Shown here piece by piece: positions 25,052 through 32,853 of a stretch of DNA of 64,000 nucleotides (position 1 is the first letter of the stretch; each line of letters opens with the position of its first letter). A program made the position numbers and the translations under genes. This DNA comes from Actinomadura macra NBRC 14102 (GTDB lineage Bacteria; Actinomycetota; Actinomycetes; Streptosporangiales; Streptosporangiaceae). The notes below the pieces were generated by a model. The model was not told the DNA's origin and searched no databases. It saw only the letters and a program-made list of their open reading frames with translations. The stretch lies in the NCBI RefSeq assembly GCF_001552215.1, contig NZ_BCQT01000010.1:62001-126000 (forward strand), given 5' to 3'.

Positions 25052-25079
25052 ACCAGCCCAGACACAGGGTGCGGTTCAC
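25041..25079 (-). CDS. trpS leader peptide with tandem Trp codons
   Basis: GTG at 25079 opens a 12-codon frame reading MNRTLCLGWWPS, ending in TAG at 25041-25043. The two adjacent Trp codons are immediately before hairpin 1 of the attenuator. Low charged tRNA-Trp would stall the ribosome there, mask the 5' arm of hairpin 1, and allow read-through into trpS. No clear Shine-Dalgarno sequence precedes the GTG. Confidence 0.82.
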   Translation of the reverse strand: MNRTLCLGWWPS

Positions 25080-25153
25080 GCGCTCAGGATAGCCGATCGG
25101 ATACGGCTGGAGACAGATAATCTAGAACGGAACCAAATAGGTACCCTGGGGAC

Positions 25154-25642
25154 ATGACCGCTCTCGCCCCCGCGAACGCCGAACCGGATCTGTCGTTCTA
25201 CCTCGACCACACCTCGCACGTCCTGAAGACCCAGATGACGGCGGCCCTGGCCGAGGTGGGCCTGACCCCGCGCATGCACTGCGTCCTGGTGCACGCCCTC
25301 GAAGCGGAGCGCACCCAGATCCAGCTCGCCGAGATCGGCGACATGGACAAGACCACGATGGTCGTGACCGTGGACGCGCTGGAGAAGGACGGGCTCGCCG
25401 AGCGCCGGCCGTCCTCGACCGACCGCCGTGCCCGCATCATCGCGGTCACCGAGGCGGGCGAGCGGGCCGCGGCCCGGGGCCAGGAGATCGTCGATCACGT
25501 GCACCGCGCGGCCCTCGCCGCGCTGCCGGACGAAGAGCGCGCGGCCTTTCTGAGCGCCCTGCGAATCCTGGCCAAGGGCCACCTGAGGACTCCGGCCGAT
25601 AACCCCCAACCGGTACGGCGCGCACGGCACCGCACAAGGTAG
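25154..25642 (+). CDS. MarR-family transcriptional regulator
   Basis: A 162-residue MarR protein. DNA-binding segments are QIQLAEIGDMDKTTMVVTVDALEKDGLAERR and the wing SSTDRRARIIAVTEAGER. The N-terminal LSFYLDHTSHVLKTQMTAAL is the dimerisation helix, and MHCVLVHALE carries a conserved-position cysteine that might sense oxidants. It is 48 bp upstream of, and codirectional with, an MFS exporter gene, so it probably represses the exporter. It is divergent from the trpS leader. TCTAGAACGGAA (25121-25132) in the divergent promoter region recurs upstream of terC. Confidence 0.9.
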   Translation: MTALAPANAEPDLSFYLDHTSHVLKTQMTAALAEVGLTPRMHCVLVHALEAERTQIQLAEIGDMDKTTMVVTVDALEKDGLAERRPSSTDRRARIIAVTEAGERAAARGQEIVDHVHRAALAALPDEERAAFLSALRILAKGHLRTPADNPQPVRRARHRTR

Positions 25643-25690
25643 GTCCACAAGGGATCGTCTGTTACGGAACTATCTGCTACGGTCTCTCCT

Positions 25691-27235
25691 GTGTCCCCGC
25701 GACAGGAGCCGACCATGCCGTCCTCACCGACGCCCCCACCCCCATCCGCGACACCCCCATCCGCGACACCCCCCTCGGCGACGCGCTCGGAGCCTTCCCC
25801 ACCGAAGCCCGCCTCGCTTCTACGATCCCGCTGGGCCGCGCTGGGCGTGCTGTCCGCGACGATGCTCATGACGATCCTGGACGGCAGCATCGTCACCGTC
25901 GCGATGCCCGCCATCCAGCAGGACCTGGGCTTCTCCCCCGCAGGACTGAGCTGGATCGTCAACGCCTACCTGATCCCCCTGGGCGGCCTGCTGCTCCTGG
26001 CCGGGCGGCTCGGCGACCTCGTCGGCCGCAAGACGCTGTTCCTGGCCGGCAACGCGCTGTTCACCGCCGCGTCCCTGCTGGCGGGCGCCGCCACCGGACC
26101 CGGCCTGCTGATCACCGCCCGGTTCCTCCAGGGCGTCGGCAGCGCCCTGGCCTCCGCCGTCGTCCTCGGCATCCTCGTGACGCTGTTCACCGGCGCCCGG
26201 GAACGCGCCCGCGCCATCGGGATCTTCAGCTTCACCGGGGCCGCCGGAGCCTCCATCGGGCAGGTGCTCGGCGGAGTGCTCACCGACGCCCTGAGCTGGC
26301 ACTGGATCTTCCTCATCAACCTGCCGATCGGGATCGCCACGATCCTGCTCGCCCTGCCCGCGCTGCCGGACGACCGCGGCATCGGCCTCGCCGCCGGCGC
26401 CGACGTGATCGGCGCCGCGCTCGTCACCGCCGGCCTGATGCTGGGCATCTACACCGTGGTCAAGGTCGAGCGGTACGGCTGGCTCTCCGCGCACACCCTC
26501 GGTCTCGGCGCCGTGTCGCTCGTCCTCCTCACGGCCTTCACCGTCCGCCAGGCGACGGCCGCGACGCCACTGATGCCGCTGCGGATCCTGCGCTCGCGCA
26601 ACGTGTCCGGCGCCTACCTCGCCCAGTTGCTGACCCTGTCGGCGATGTTCTCGTTCCAGGTGATCGTCGCGCTCTACCTGCAGAAGGTCCTCGGCTACGG
26701 CGCGCTCGACACCGGCCTGGCGATGCTCCCGGCGGCCGTCGCGATCGGCGCGGTCTCGCTGTTCGTCTCCGCGCGCCTGTCCCACCGGTTCGGCGAGCGC
26801 CTGGTCCTGACGGCCGGGCTGGCCCTCCTCATCGGCGCGATGGGTTGGCTCACCACCGTCCCGGCGGACGCCGCGTACGTCCCCGACCTGCTCCCGGTGT
26901 TCGTCCTGGTCGCCGGGGCCGGGCTCGTCCTGCCGTCGCTGACCGGGCTCGGCATGTCCAGCGCAAGGCCCGAGGACGCGGGCGTCGCGTCGGGGCTGTT
27001 CAACACCGTCCAGCAGGTCGGCATGGCCCTCGGCGTCGCGGTACTGACCACGCTCGCCGCCGCCCGCACCGAGGCCCTCCGCACGGACGGCCACGACGAG
27101 GCCACCGCTCTCACCTCCGGTTACCACCTGGCCTTCGCCGTCTCAGCAGGCCTGCTGGTAGCCGCGCTGGCCGTCGCCCTCCTCGTCCTGCGGCAGCCGA
27201 AGCCCGCAGAGCACGACACTCCCACCACCATCTGA
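25691..27235 (+). CDS. DHA2-family MFS drug exporter
   Basis: About 514 residues with 14 predicted transmembrane helices, the DHA2 (EmrB/QacA) layout. Motif C/D1-type segments are ILDGSIVTVAMPAIQQDLGF in helix 1, GGLLLLAGRLGDLVGRK (motif A), and SFTGAAGASIGQVLGGVLTD (motif C of antiporters). The first ~40 residues are a Pro/Ser/Thr-rich cytosolic tail with repeats PSATPPSATPP. The start is GTG 25691 or ATG 25715. It forms a probable operon with the preceding MarR gene and the following PPOX-family gene, and likely exports a toxic organic compound by proton antiport. Confidence 0.9.
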   Translation: MSPRQEPTMPSSPTPPPPSATPPSATPPSATRSEPSPPKPASLLRSRWAALGVLSATMLMTILDGSIVTVAMPAIQQDLGFSPAGLSWIVNAYLIPLGGLLLLAGRLGDLVGRKTLFLAGNALFTAASLLAGAATGPGLLITARFLQGVGSALASAVVLGILVTLFTGARERARAIGIFSFTGAAGASIGQVLGGVLTDALSWHWIFLINLPIGIATILLALPALPDDRGIGLAAGADVIGAALVTAGLMLGIYTVVKVERYGWLSAHTLGLGAVSLVLLTAFTVRQATAATPLMPLRILRSRNVSGAYLAQLLTLSAMFSFQVIVALYLQKVLGYGALDTGLAMLPAAVAIGAVSLFVSARLSHRFGERLVLTAGLALLIGAMGWLTTVPADAAYVPDLLPVFVLVAGAGLVLPSLTGLGMSSARPEDAGVASGLFNTVQQVGMALGVAVLTTLAAARTEALRTDGHDEATALTSGYHLAFAVSAGLLVAALAVALLVLRQPKPAEHDTPTTI

Positions 27236-27247
27236 AGGAGAAGAGCC

Positions 27248-27715
27248 ATGACCGAGTACGGCCCCGGCCAGGGTCCCGGCCCCAAGCCCATCAGCGAGGA
27301 CGACCTCGTCCGCATCCTCGGCGAGCAGACGTTCGCCGTCCTGGCCACGAACAAGAAGAACGGCTACCCGCACGTCTCGACCGTGATCTACCACTGGGAC
27401 GCCACCGAGCGCGTCGCCCGGATCTCCACGACCGCCGACCGCGCGAAAGTCAGGCAACTGCGCAACGACCCCCGGGCCGCGCTCCACGCGTCCGCCCCAG
27501 ACCACCTGTCGTTCGCCGTTGCCGAAGGCACGACCGAACTGTCGGACGTCACGGAGACTCCAGGCGACGCGACCGGACGAGAACTCCTGGCCATGACCCC
27601 GGGCTTCGCCGACCCGGCCGACGAACGGCTGTTCCTGGAGCAGATGGTGACGGACCAGCGCCTGGTCATCCGCCTCTACGCGACCCGCTTCTACGGCACC
27701 GTCCTTGCGGACTGA
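27248..27715 (+). CDS. PPOX-class F420-dependent enzyme
   Basis: A 155-residue split-barrel flavin/deazaflavin protein. EQTFAVLATNKKNGYPHVST is the typical first-strand motif, followed by RVARISTTADRAKVRQLRNDPRAAL, which lines the cofactor site. The C-terminus is LVIRLYATRFYGTVLAD. Actinobacterial members usually bind F420 and reduce quinones, biliverdin or other substrates. ATG 27248 follows GAAGGAGAAG, 12 bp after the MFS stop, so the two genes are one operon. A detoxifying reductase paired with an exporter is a reasonable inference. A strong hairpin terminates the operon. Confidence 0.85.
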   Translation: MTEYGPGQGPGPKPISEDDLVRILGEQTFAVLATNKKNGYPHVSTVIYHWDATERVARISTTADRAKVRQLRNDPRAALHASAPDHLSFAVAEGTTELSDVTETPGDATGRELLAMTPGFADPADERLFLEQMVTDQRLVIRLYATRFYGTVLAD

Positions 27716-27745
27716 CCACTGATCCGGGCCGACCCGGATCAGTGG
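27716..27745. terminator. Bidirectional terminator between PPOX and M56 genes
   Basis: CCACTGATCCGGG (27716-27728) and CCCGGATCAGTGG (27733-27745) form a perfect 13-bp stem with a CCGA loop. It overlaps the last codons of the convergent M56 gene. Confidence 0.9.
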
Positions 27746-28647
27746 GGCAGAACGATCAGCAGCAGAGGCAGGCCCGCGATGACCGGCACGGCGACCGTGG
27801 CGGCGACGCGGGTCGTCCTCGGCAGCGCCTGCGGCTCCAGCAGCCGGTTGACGCGCGCCATCACCGGGATGTCGTCGGCGGACGCGACCCCCAGCGTCCC
27901 GGACGGCGCGGCCGCGGGACGGGCCGCCGCGAACCGCAGCAGCGCGGTCGCCAGCTCACGCGGCGGCCGCCCCGAGCGGGCGCGGTCGTCGGCGGCCATC
28001 TCGATCAGCAGCTCCACCGCGTCCAGACACCGCCCGACCAGCCGGAACTGCGGGAACACCTGGCGCAGCGACGCGAACGGCAGCAGTACGAGGTCATGGC
28101 GCTCGCGGGCGTGGGCGCGCTCGTGTGCGAGCACGGCGGCCAGCTCCGCCCGGTCGAGCAGCTCCATCGTCCCGGCACTGACCACGACCTTGGACGACCG
28201 CACGCCCGGAACGCAGTACGCGGCGGCTCCGGGGTGGTCCAGGACGAGCGTCCCGGGAACGGCAGAATCCCGCCGCGACACCAGTGCCAGCAAGGCCCGG
28301 TGCCGCGCGCGCGCCCGCACGACCCGCACGACCGCGTACATCAGCATCACCAGCAGCACACCGGTGAGGCTGACGGCCGCGAGCAGCGCGGCCAGGTGCA
28401 GCGCGTCGAGCCGGGCCGCCTGGTCGTCGAATAGACCGGGGACCCCGCCCGCGACGCCCTTGCCGTACGGCAGCAGCGCGAGCCCGAGAAGCGCGCCGAT
28501 CGTTGCGACGCCCCAGCACAGCCCGAGGGCCTGCCAGAGCGCGATCCCGGTTCGCGGCGTCCGCCACGTCCACCGGGCCCGGGACAGCAGGTGCGCCCCG
28601 CCGACGGTTGCCAAAGAGATCAATGCGAGCAGGGCGGTGCCGGTCAT
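27739..28647 (-). CDS. M56-family (BlaR1-like) membrane metalloprotease
   Basis: A 302-residue integral membrane protein with three or four N-terminal helices, a cytosolic zinc protease loop and a C-terminal helix. The zinc motif is HERAH (His175, Glu176, His179) in AAVLAHERAHARERHD. It lacks the extracellular penicillin-binding sensor domain of BlaR1, like many actinobacterial M56 proteins. Its start overlaps the blaI-like stop by four bases (ATGA). The usual model is that the protease cleaves or triggers removal of the BlaI repressor. The inducing signal here is unknown and may be respiratory given divergent cydAB. Confidence 0.9.
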   Translation of the reverse strand: MTGTALLALISLATVGGAHLLSRARWTWRTPRTGIALWQALGLCWGVATIGALLGLALLPYGKGVAGGVPGLFDDQAARLDALHLAALLAAVSLTGVLLVMLMYAVVRVVRARARHRALLALVSRRDSAVPGTLVLDHPGAAAYCVPGVRSSKVVVSAGTMELLDRAELAAVLAHERAHARERHDLVLLPFASLRQVFPQFRLVGRCLDAVELLIEMAADDRARSGRPPRELATALLRFAAARPAAAPSGTLGVASADDIPVMARVNRLLEPQALPRTTRVAATVAVPVIAGLPLLLIVLPH

Positions 28648-29027
28648 GCCGGAGGTTCCTTACCCGTGAGGCTGGCCAGGGCCTGGCGGATCACATCGAC
28701 TTCGTCGCGGGAGACCGAGCGGACGAAATGGGCCAGGGCCGCATCGCGGTCACCGGTCTCGTTGAGGGCGCCGAGCATCAGCTCGGTGACATAGCCTTCA
28801 CGGCTGGCCACCGGCTGGTAGCGCCAAGCCCGCCCATCACGCTCGCGTTCGAGGAAACCCTTCTTGGCGAGCCTGTCCAGGACGGTCATGACCGTGGTGT
28901 GCGCAAGGTCGCGGTCACCGGCGAGCGCGCGGCTCACGTCGCGGGCCGTGGCGGCCTCGATCCCGGCGTCCTCCCGCGCCCACAAAATCTCCATCACCGT
29001 GCGTTCAAGCTCTCCCAGACCCTTCAC
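28644..29027 (-). CDS. BlaI/MecI/CopY-family repressor
   Basis: A 127-residue winged-helix repressor. It starts MKGLGELERTVMEILW, has the recognition segment TARDVSRALAGDRDLAHTTVMTVLDRLAKKGFLERERDG, and a C-terminal dimerisation helix region. Pairing with an M56 protease gene is the canonical BlaI-BlaR1 layout. The divergent region to cydA carries three TAGTACTA-core palindromes overlapping both promoters. This suggests that the repressor controls its own operon and the cytochrome bd oxidase. Confidence 0.92.
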   Translation of the reverse strand: MKGLGELERTVMEILWAREDAGIEAATARDVSRALAGDRDLAHTTVMTVLDRLAKKGFLERERDGRAWRYQPVASREGYVTELMLGALNETGDRDAALAHFVRSVSRDEVDVIRQALASLTGKEPPA

Positions 29028-29069
29028 ATCAGCCAGGTTATCCGATTGAGAGGCAGGTCACCACGTCAG

Positions 29070-29109
29070 GTAGTACTACGAGCTTTAGTACTACAAAGCG
29101 TAGTACTAC
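29070..29109. promoter_or_regulatory. Three BlaI-type operators at 15-bp spacing
   Basis: GTAGTACTAC (29070-29079), TTAGTACTAC (29085-29094) and GTAGTACTAC (29100-29109) are 10-bp palindromes whose starts are exactly 15 bp apart. Adjacent copies also create TACTAC-N5-TAGTA inverted repeats of the actinobacterial BlaI type. The last ends 10 bp before the cydA ATG. Confidence 0.8.
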
Positions 29110-29119
29110 ATTGGGTCGT

Positions 29120-30490
29120 ATGAGCACCGTCGCGCTCCTCACCGGGCAGGGCGCCGCGTCCCCGGCCGATTTCATGGCCGCGCGCCAGCAGATGGCCTTC
29201 ACCCTGGGCTTCCATATCGTGCTGGCCTCGATCGGCGTCGGCCTCCCCGCCCTCACCCTGCTCGCCGAATGGCGCTCGCTGCGCACCGGTGACGCCGTCT
29301 ACGCCGAGCTCGCCCGGCGCTGGATGAAGGCCGCCGGCGTCCTTTTCGCCGTGGGCGCCGTGTCCGGCACCGTCCTGTCGTTCGAGATGGGCACGCTCTG
29401 GCCCGGCTTCATGGACAAGTACGGACAGGTCTTCGGGACCGCGTTCGCGCTGGAGGGCATCGCCTTCTTCATCGAGGCGATCTTCATGGGCATCTACCTG
29501 TACGGCTGGGACCGCCTCTCCCCCCGTGCCCACTTCCTCACCGGCGTCCCGGTCGTGGTCGCGGGACTGCTGTCGGCGTCCTTCGTCCTCACCGTGAACT
29601 CGTGGATGAACCAGCCGCGCGGCTTCAAGCTGGTCAACGGCCAGGTGACCGACGTCGACCCGCTGGCCGCGATGTTCAACCCCGCCACACCGGTCCAGGC
29701 CGTCCACCTGATCCTGGCCTCGCTCATGGTGTGCGGCTTCATCGTCGCGTCGGTGTACGCGGTGGGCCTCCTGCGCGACCGCAAGGCCGGACGCGACGAC
29801 CGCTACAACCGGATCGGCTTCGCGATCCCCTTCTCGCTCGGCGCGATCTGCGCTCCGCTCCAGGTGATCGTGGGCGACTGGGCCGTGCGGTTCGTGGCCG
29901 ACAACCAGCCCGCCAAGTTCGCCGCCATGGAAGGCGCCGAGCACACCCAGGCCGGGCAGCCGTTCCGCTTCGCGGTCTTCGAGATCCCGAACGCCCTGTC
30001 CCTGATGCTGAAGTTCGACGCGCACGCGACCCTGCGCGGCATGGACTCCATCCCGGTGGACGACCGACCGCCCGCCGAGGTCGTCAAGACGTCCTTCGAG
30101 ATCATGATCGTGTTCGGCATGATCCTGCTGGCCCTCGCCGCCTGGTGGGCCCTCGCCTGGTGGCTGCGCCGCCGCGGCACCGCCACCAGGCGAGGCGACC
30201 TGCCCTGGAAGCCGTGGTTCCTCCGCATCGCCGCCCTCACCGGCGTGATGGCCGCCATCGCCATGGAGGCCGGCTGGACGACCACCGAGGTCGGACGCCA
30301 ACCCTGGATCGTCTACGGGGTGATGCGCACCGAGGAGGCCATCAACCCGAACCCGGGCCTGCGCTACGGCCTCTACATCGTCCTCGCCGTCTACACCGTC
30401 CTCGCCGCCGCGACGATCAGCGTCCTGCGCCGGATGCGCCACACCCCGCCCGCCCCGGTCACCGAACCCGAACTGGAGACCGTCCGATGA
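29120..30490 (+). CDS. cydA: Cytochrome bd ubiquinol/menaquinol oxidase subunit I
   Basis: A 456-residue, nine-helix subunit carrying hemes b558, b595 and d. A conserved heme-ligand histidine lies in LGFHIVLASIGVG; WNSW-type and quinol-site segments follow, and the signature GRQPWIVYGVMRT is near the C-terminus. The Q-loop is of the short type. The bd oxidase reduces O2 with high affinity and resists nitric oxide, sulfide and cyanide. ATG 29120 is only 10 bp from the nearest operator with no clear ribosome site, so the mRNA may be leaderless or very short-leadered. cydDC genes do not follow. Confidence 0.95.
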   Translation: MSTVALLTGQGAASPADFMAARQQMAFTLGFHIVLASIGVGLPALTLLAEWRSLRTGDAVYAELARRWMKAAGVLFAVGAVSGTVLSFEMGTLWPGFMDKYGQVFGTAFALEGIAFFIEAIFMGIYLYGWDRLSPRAHFLTGVPVVVAGLLSASFVLTVNSWMNQPRGFKLVNGQVTDVDPLAAMFNPATPVQAVHLILASLMVCGFIVASVYAVGLLRDRKAGRDDRYNRIGFAIPFSLGAICAPLQVIVGDWAVRFVADNQPAKFAAMEGAEHTQAGQPFRFAVFEIPNALSLMLKFDAHATLRGMDSIPVDDRPPAEVVKTSFEIMIVFGMILLALAAWWALAWWLRRRGTATRRGDLPWKPWFLRIAALTGVMAAIAMEAGWTTTEVGRQPWIVYGVMRTEEAINPNPGLRYGLYIVLAVYTVLAAATISVLRRMRHTPPAPVTEPELETVR

Positions 30491-31407
30491 CCTCTGCCGC
30501 CCTGGCCCTCATCCTCGCGGGACTCTCGGCCTACCTGCTGTTCGGCGGCGCGGACTTCGGCGCCGGCCTCTGGCACCTGATCTCCCGCCCGACCGACAAG
30601 GCCGTCATCGAGCACGCCATGGGCCCGCTCTGGGAGGCCAACCACGTCTGGCTGATCTTCGTGATGGTGATGACCTGGACGGCGTTCCCGCCGATCTTCG
30701 CGGACGTGATGTCCACGCACTGGATCCCGCTGTCCCTGGCCGCCCTCGGCATCGTCGCCCGCGGCAGCACCTTCGTGTTCAGCAAGGCCGACACTGACTC
30801 CCCTGGAGAGACAGCCCCACACACCCCCCGGAACGACGCTGTGCAGCGCTGGTACCGCTGGGTGTTCGGCGCCTCGTCCGTCCTCACCCCGTACTGCCTC
30901 GGCGCGGTCGCGACGGTCGTCGCCACGGGCGGATCGTCCTGGCTGAGCCTGCCGGGCCTGTACGGCGGCATCCTCACCACCGCCCTGTGCGCCTACCTCG
31001 CCGCCGTCTACCTGATCTGGGACGCACGACGCCTCGCCGACGACGACGCCTCGCTGCGCTTCCGCGGCTATGCCTTCCTGTCCGGCACCGCCGTCGGCCT
31101 CCTCGCCCTCCCCGGCGCCGCCGTCCTGGGCGTCCGCTCCCCGCTGATCCTGCTGTCGGCCGCGGCGGGCGCGGCGTCCCTCGTCCTCCTGCTGCGCCGC
31201 GCGTACCTGTCCGTCCGCGTGACAGGCGGGCTGGCCGTGGTGACCGTCCTGTGGGGCGCGGCGGAGATGTCGGGCCTCGACCTGGACGGGGCCGCCGCCC
31301 AGGACGCCGTACTCCAGGCGGTCTTCGTCGCGCTGGGCGTGGGCGCGCTGATCCTCGTCCCGTCCATGACCTGGCTGTACGTCCTGTTCCAGCGACAACC
31401 CCGCTGA
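30487..31407 (+). CDS. cydB: Cytochrome bd oxidase subunit II
   Basis: A 306-residue, eight-helix subunit II. The start MTSAALALILAGLSAYLLFG leads into GGADFGAGLWHL, and GPLWEANHVWLIFVMVMTW is the family hallmark of helix 2. Its ATG overlaps the cydA stop by four bases. It stabilises the CydA heme sites and completes the oxidase. A long GC hairpin follows. The assembly ABC transporter CydDC is not in the window. Confidence 0.93.
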   Translation: MTSAALALILAGLSAYLLFGGADFGAGLWHLISRPTDKAVIEHAMGPLWEANHVWLIFVMVMTWTAFPPIFADVMSTHWIPLSLAALGIVARGSTFVFSKADTDSPGETAPHTPRNDAVQRWYRWVFGASSVLTPYCLGAVATVVATGGSSWLSLPGLYGGILTTALCAYLAAVYLIWDARRLADDDASLRFRGYAFLSGTAVGLLALPGAAVLGVRSPLILLSAAAGAASLVLLLRRAYLSVRVTGGLAVVTVLWGAAEMSGLDLDGAAAQDAVLQAVFVALGVGALILVPSMTWLYVLFQRQPR

Positions 31408-31413
31408 GCAGGC

Positions 31414-31458
31414 GGTGTGCCGGGGCCCCACGGTCGGCAACCAGGGCCCCGGCATACC
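31414..31458. terminator. Terminator after cydAB
   Basis: GGTGTGCCGGGGCCC (31414-31428) pairs with GGGCCCCGGCATACC (31444-31458), a 15-bp stem with one G-T pair. It lies between the convergent cydB and alaX genes. Confidence 0.88.
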
Positions 31459-31508
31459 ACTCCCTCCGCACACGGCCCCGTCAGAACCAGGTACTCCTGC
31501 CGGAGGAA

Positions 31509-32225
31509 CTAGTCGGCGATCTTGATGCGGAGGCGCCGGAAACCGCGTCCCTTGTTCTCGACCTTGGCCACGGTGATCCGGCCGATCTGCTTGGTGGAGC
31601 CGACATGGGTGCCACCGTCCGCCTGCGTGTCGAGGCCCACGATGTCGACGATCCGAACATCCTGGACCTCGGGCGGGACAAGGTTCGTGGCGGTGCGGAG
31701 GATATCGGGGATCGCGAACGCCTCGGCGCGCGGCAGCGTCCGGATGTCGATCCGACGGTCGGCGCCGACCTCGGCGTTGCACGCGTCCTCGACGTCCTGC
31801 TTGAAACCGGGCGGAACCTCGCGCAGGTCGAAATCCATGCGCGCGGAGAGCGGCTCCATGTTGCCGCCGGTGACCAGGCAGCCGTAGTCGCGGAAGACCA
31901 CGCCGCACAGCAGATGCAGCCCCGAGTGGGTGCGCATCAGCGCCGTACGCCGATCATCCTCGACGGCGCCCCGGACGACGGTGCCCACCGGCGGGACCGG
32001 ATCATCCTCGGCGGGGATCAGGACCAGGTCATCGCCCTTGCGGACGCCGGTGATCCGCGTCTGCACGGACTGCCAGAGGAGGACGCCATGGTCAGGCGGC
32101 TGGCCGCCGCCACCGGGGTAGAACGCCGACCGGTCGAGGACGATCCCGTCCGGACCGGCCTCCAGCACGACGGCATCCCATTCGCGCAGGGCCTGGTCGT
32201 CCAGTTCGAGCCGCGCGGTCCGCAT
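31509..32225 (-). CDS. Alanyl-tRNA editing protein AlaX
   Basis: A 238-residue stand-alone editing domain homologous to the AlaRS editing region. It hydrolyses Ser-tRNA-Ala (and Gly-tRNA-Ala). Zinc ligands appear in MRTHSGLHLLCGVV (H-x3-H) and in the downstream GLDTQADGGTHVGST (H, with a preceding Cys-equivalent position not obvious). AFYPGGGGQPPDHG is the conserved N-terminal motif. ATG 32225 (MRTARLELDD) is used; the frame upstream is antisense or other-frame sequence of the DUF2516 gene. It lies six bases after that gene and is probably cotranscribed. Confidence 0.88.
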   Translation of the reverse strand: MRTARLELDDQALREWDAVVLEAGPDGIVLDRSAFYPGGGGQPPDHGVLLWQSVQTRITGVRKGDDLVLIPAEDDPVPPVGTVVRGAVEDDRRTALMRTHSGLHLLCGVVFRDYGCLVTGGNMEPLSARMDFDLREVPPGFKQDVEDACNAEVGADRRIDIRTLPRAEAFAIPDILRTATNLVPPEVQDVRIVDIVGLDTQADGGTHVGSTKQIGRITVAKVENKGRGFRRLRIKIAD

Positions 32226-32230
32226 GGCGC

Positions 32231-32596
32231 TCACCAGGGACCGTACGGCCCCATGTTGGACCCGCCGCGCCCGCCGTTCTTCTTCTTGTACGGCGCGACC
32301 GCCGGACGGACGTCCGCCAGGTACACGGCGGCCGCGATGAACGCGGCGACCGGCAGGATGCCGAGCAGCAGCCCGATCGGCCGGATCCCGAGCGCGCCCG
32401 GCGCTATCGCGTGCGCGACACCGAGCACCGTCGCCACGATCAGGATGATCAGCCACAGCTTCTTGCTGAGCTTGCCGGCCGCGGAGAACGCCCCCTCCGG
32501 CACTGTCAGCGCGTCGATCAGCGCCCACGCCTCCATCACGAAAGCGATGATGAGGAGAAGCCAGAAGAAGTAGTCCAGCACATTGAAGTCCGCCAC
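32231..32596 (-). CDS. DUF2516 membrane protein
   Basis: A 121-residue protein with three predicted transmembrane helices (about 8-28, 46-66, 72-95), starting MADFNVLDYFFWLLLIIAFV. It ends in a basic/glycine tail (YKKKNGGRGG). It belongs to the actinobacterial DUF2516 family, found next to hbhA and an XRE gene in mycobacteria (Rv0474-Rv0476), the same order seen here. Function is unknown. Two terminator-like hairpins separate it from the hbhA-like gene, so it probably has its own promoter. Confidence 0.85.
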   Translation of the reverse strand: MADFNVLDYFFWLLLIIAFVMEAWALIDALTVPEGAFSAAGKLSKKLWLIILIVATVLGVAHAIAPGALGIRPIGLLLGILPVAAFIAAAVYLADVRPAVAPYKKKNGGRGGSNMGPYGPW

Positions 32597-32722
32597 CGGC
32601 GATCAGCGCTCCTGCCTGTCTCGGACGGCGACTCCACGTCGCTCACACGGGATCACCGTCCAACCCTATGCGGCTTGTCCAGCCCCGGCCCGGGGAAGCG
32701 CCGTCACCAGGAAGACGACAGG

Positions 32723-32748
32723 GCCCGGCCGGGTGTTCCCGACCGGGC
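32723..32748. terminator. Hairpin between hbhA-like and DUF2516 genes
   Basis: GCCCGGCCGGG (32723-32733) and CCCGACCGGGC (32738-32748) form an 11-bp stem with one mismatch and a TGTT loop. It is a second hairpin behind the stronger one at 32799-32833. Confidence 0.55.
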
Positions 32749-32798
32749 TCTGCAAGGTAGGACCGGGTGCCGGACCATCCCGTAGAAGGGCGAACCAG

Positions 32799-32833
32799 GT
32801 GTTCCCGGCCGCGAAGGGCGCGACCGGGAACAC
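32799..32833 (-). terminator. Terminator of the XRE-hbhA operon
   Basis: GTGTTCCCGGCCGCG (32799-32813) and CGCGACCGGGAACAC (32819-32833) form a 15-bp stem with one mismatch, 21 bp downstream of the hbhA-like stop. Confidence 0.88.
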
Positions 32834-32853
32834 CCCAGCCTGGCCGTGAAGGC

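Noticed and set aside
24935..25151. T-box riboswitch upstream of trpS
   Set aside because: No T-box bulge sequence or stem I features; the tandem-Trp leader peptide explains the hairpins better.
25655..25685. MarR operator before the MFS gene (TTACGGAACTATCTGCTACGG)
   Set aside because: Symmetry is weak and no matching site is convincing in the regulator's own promoter.
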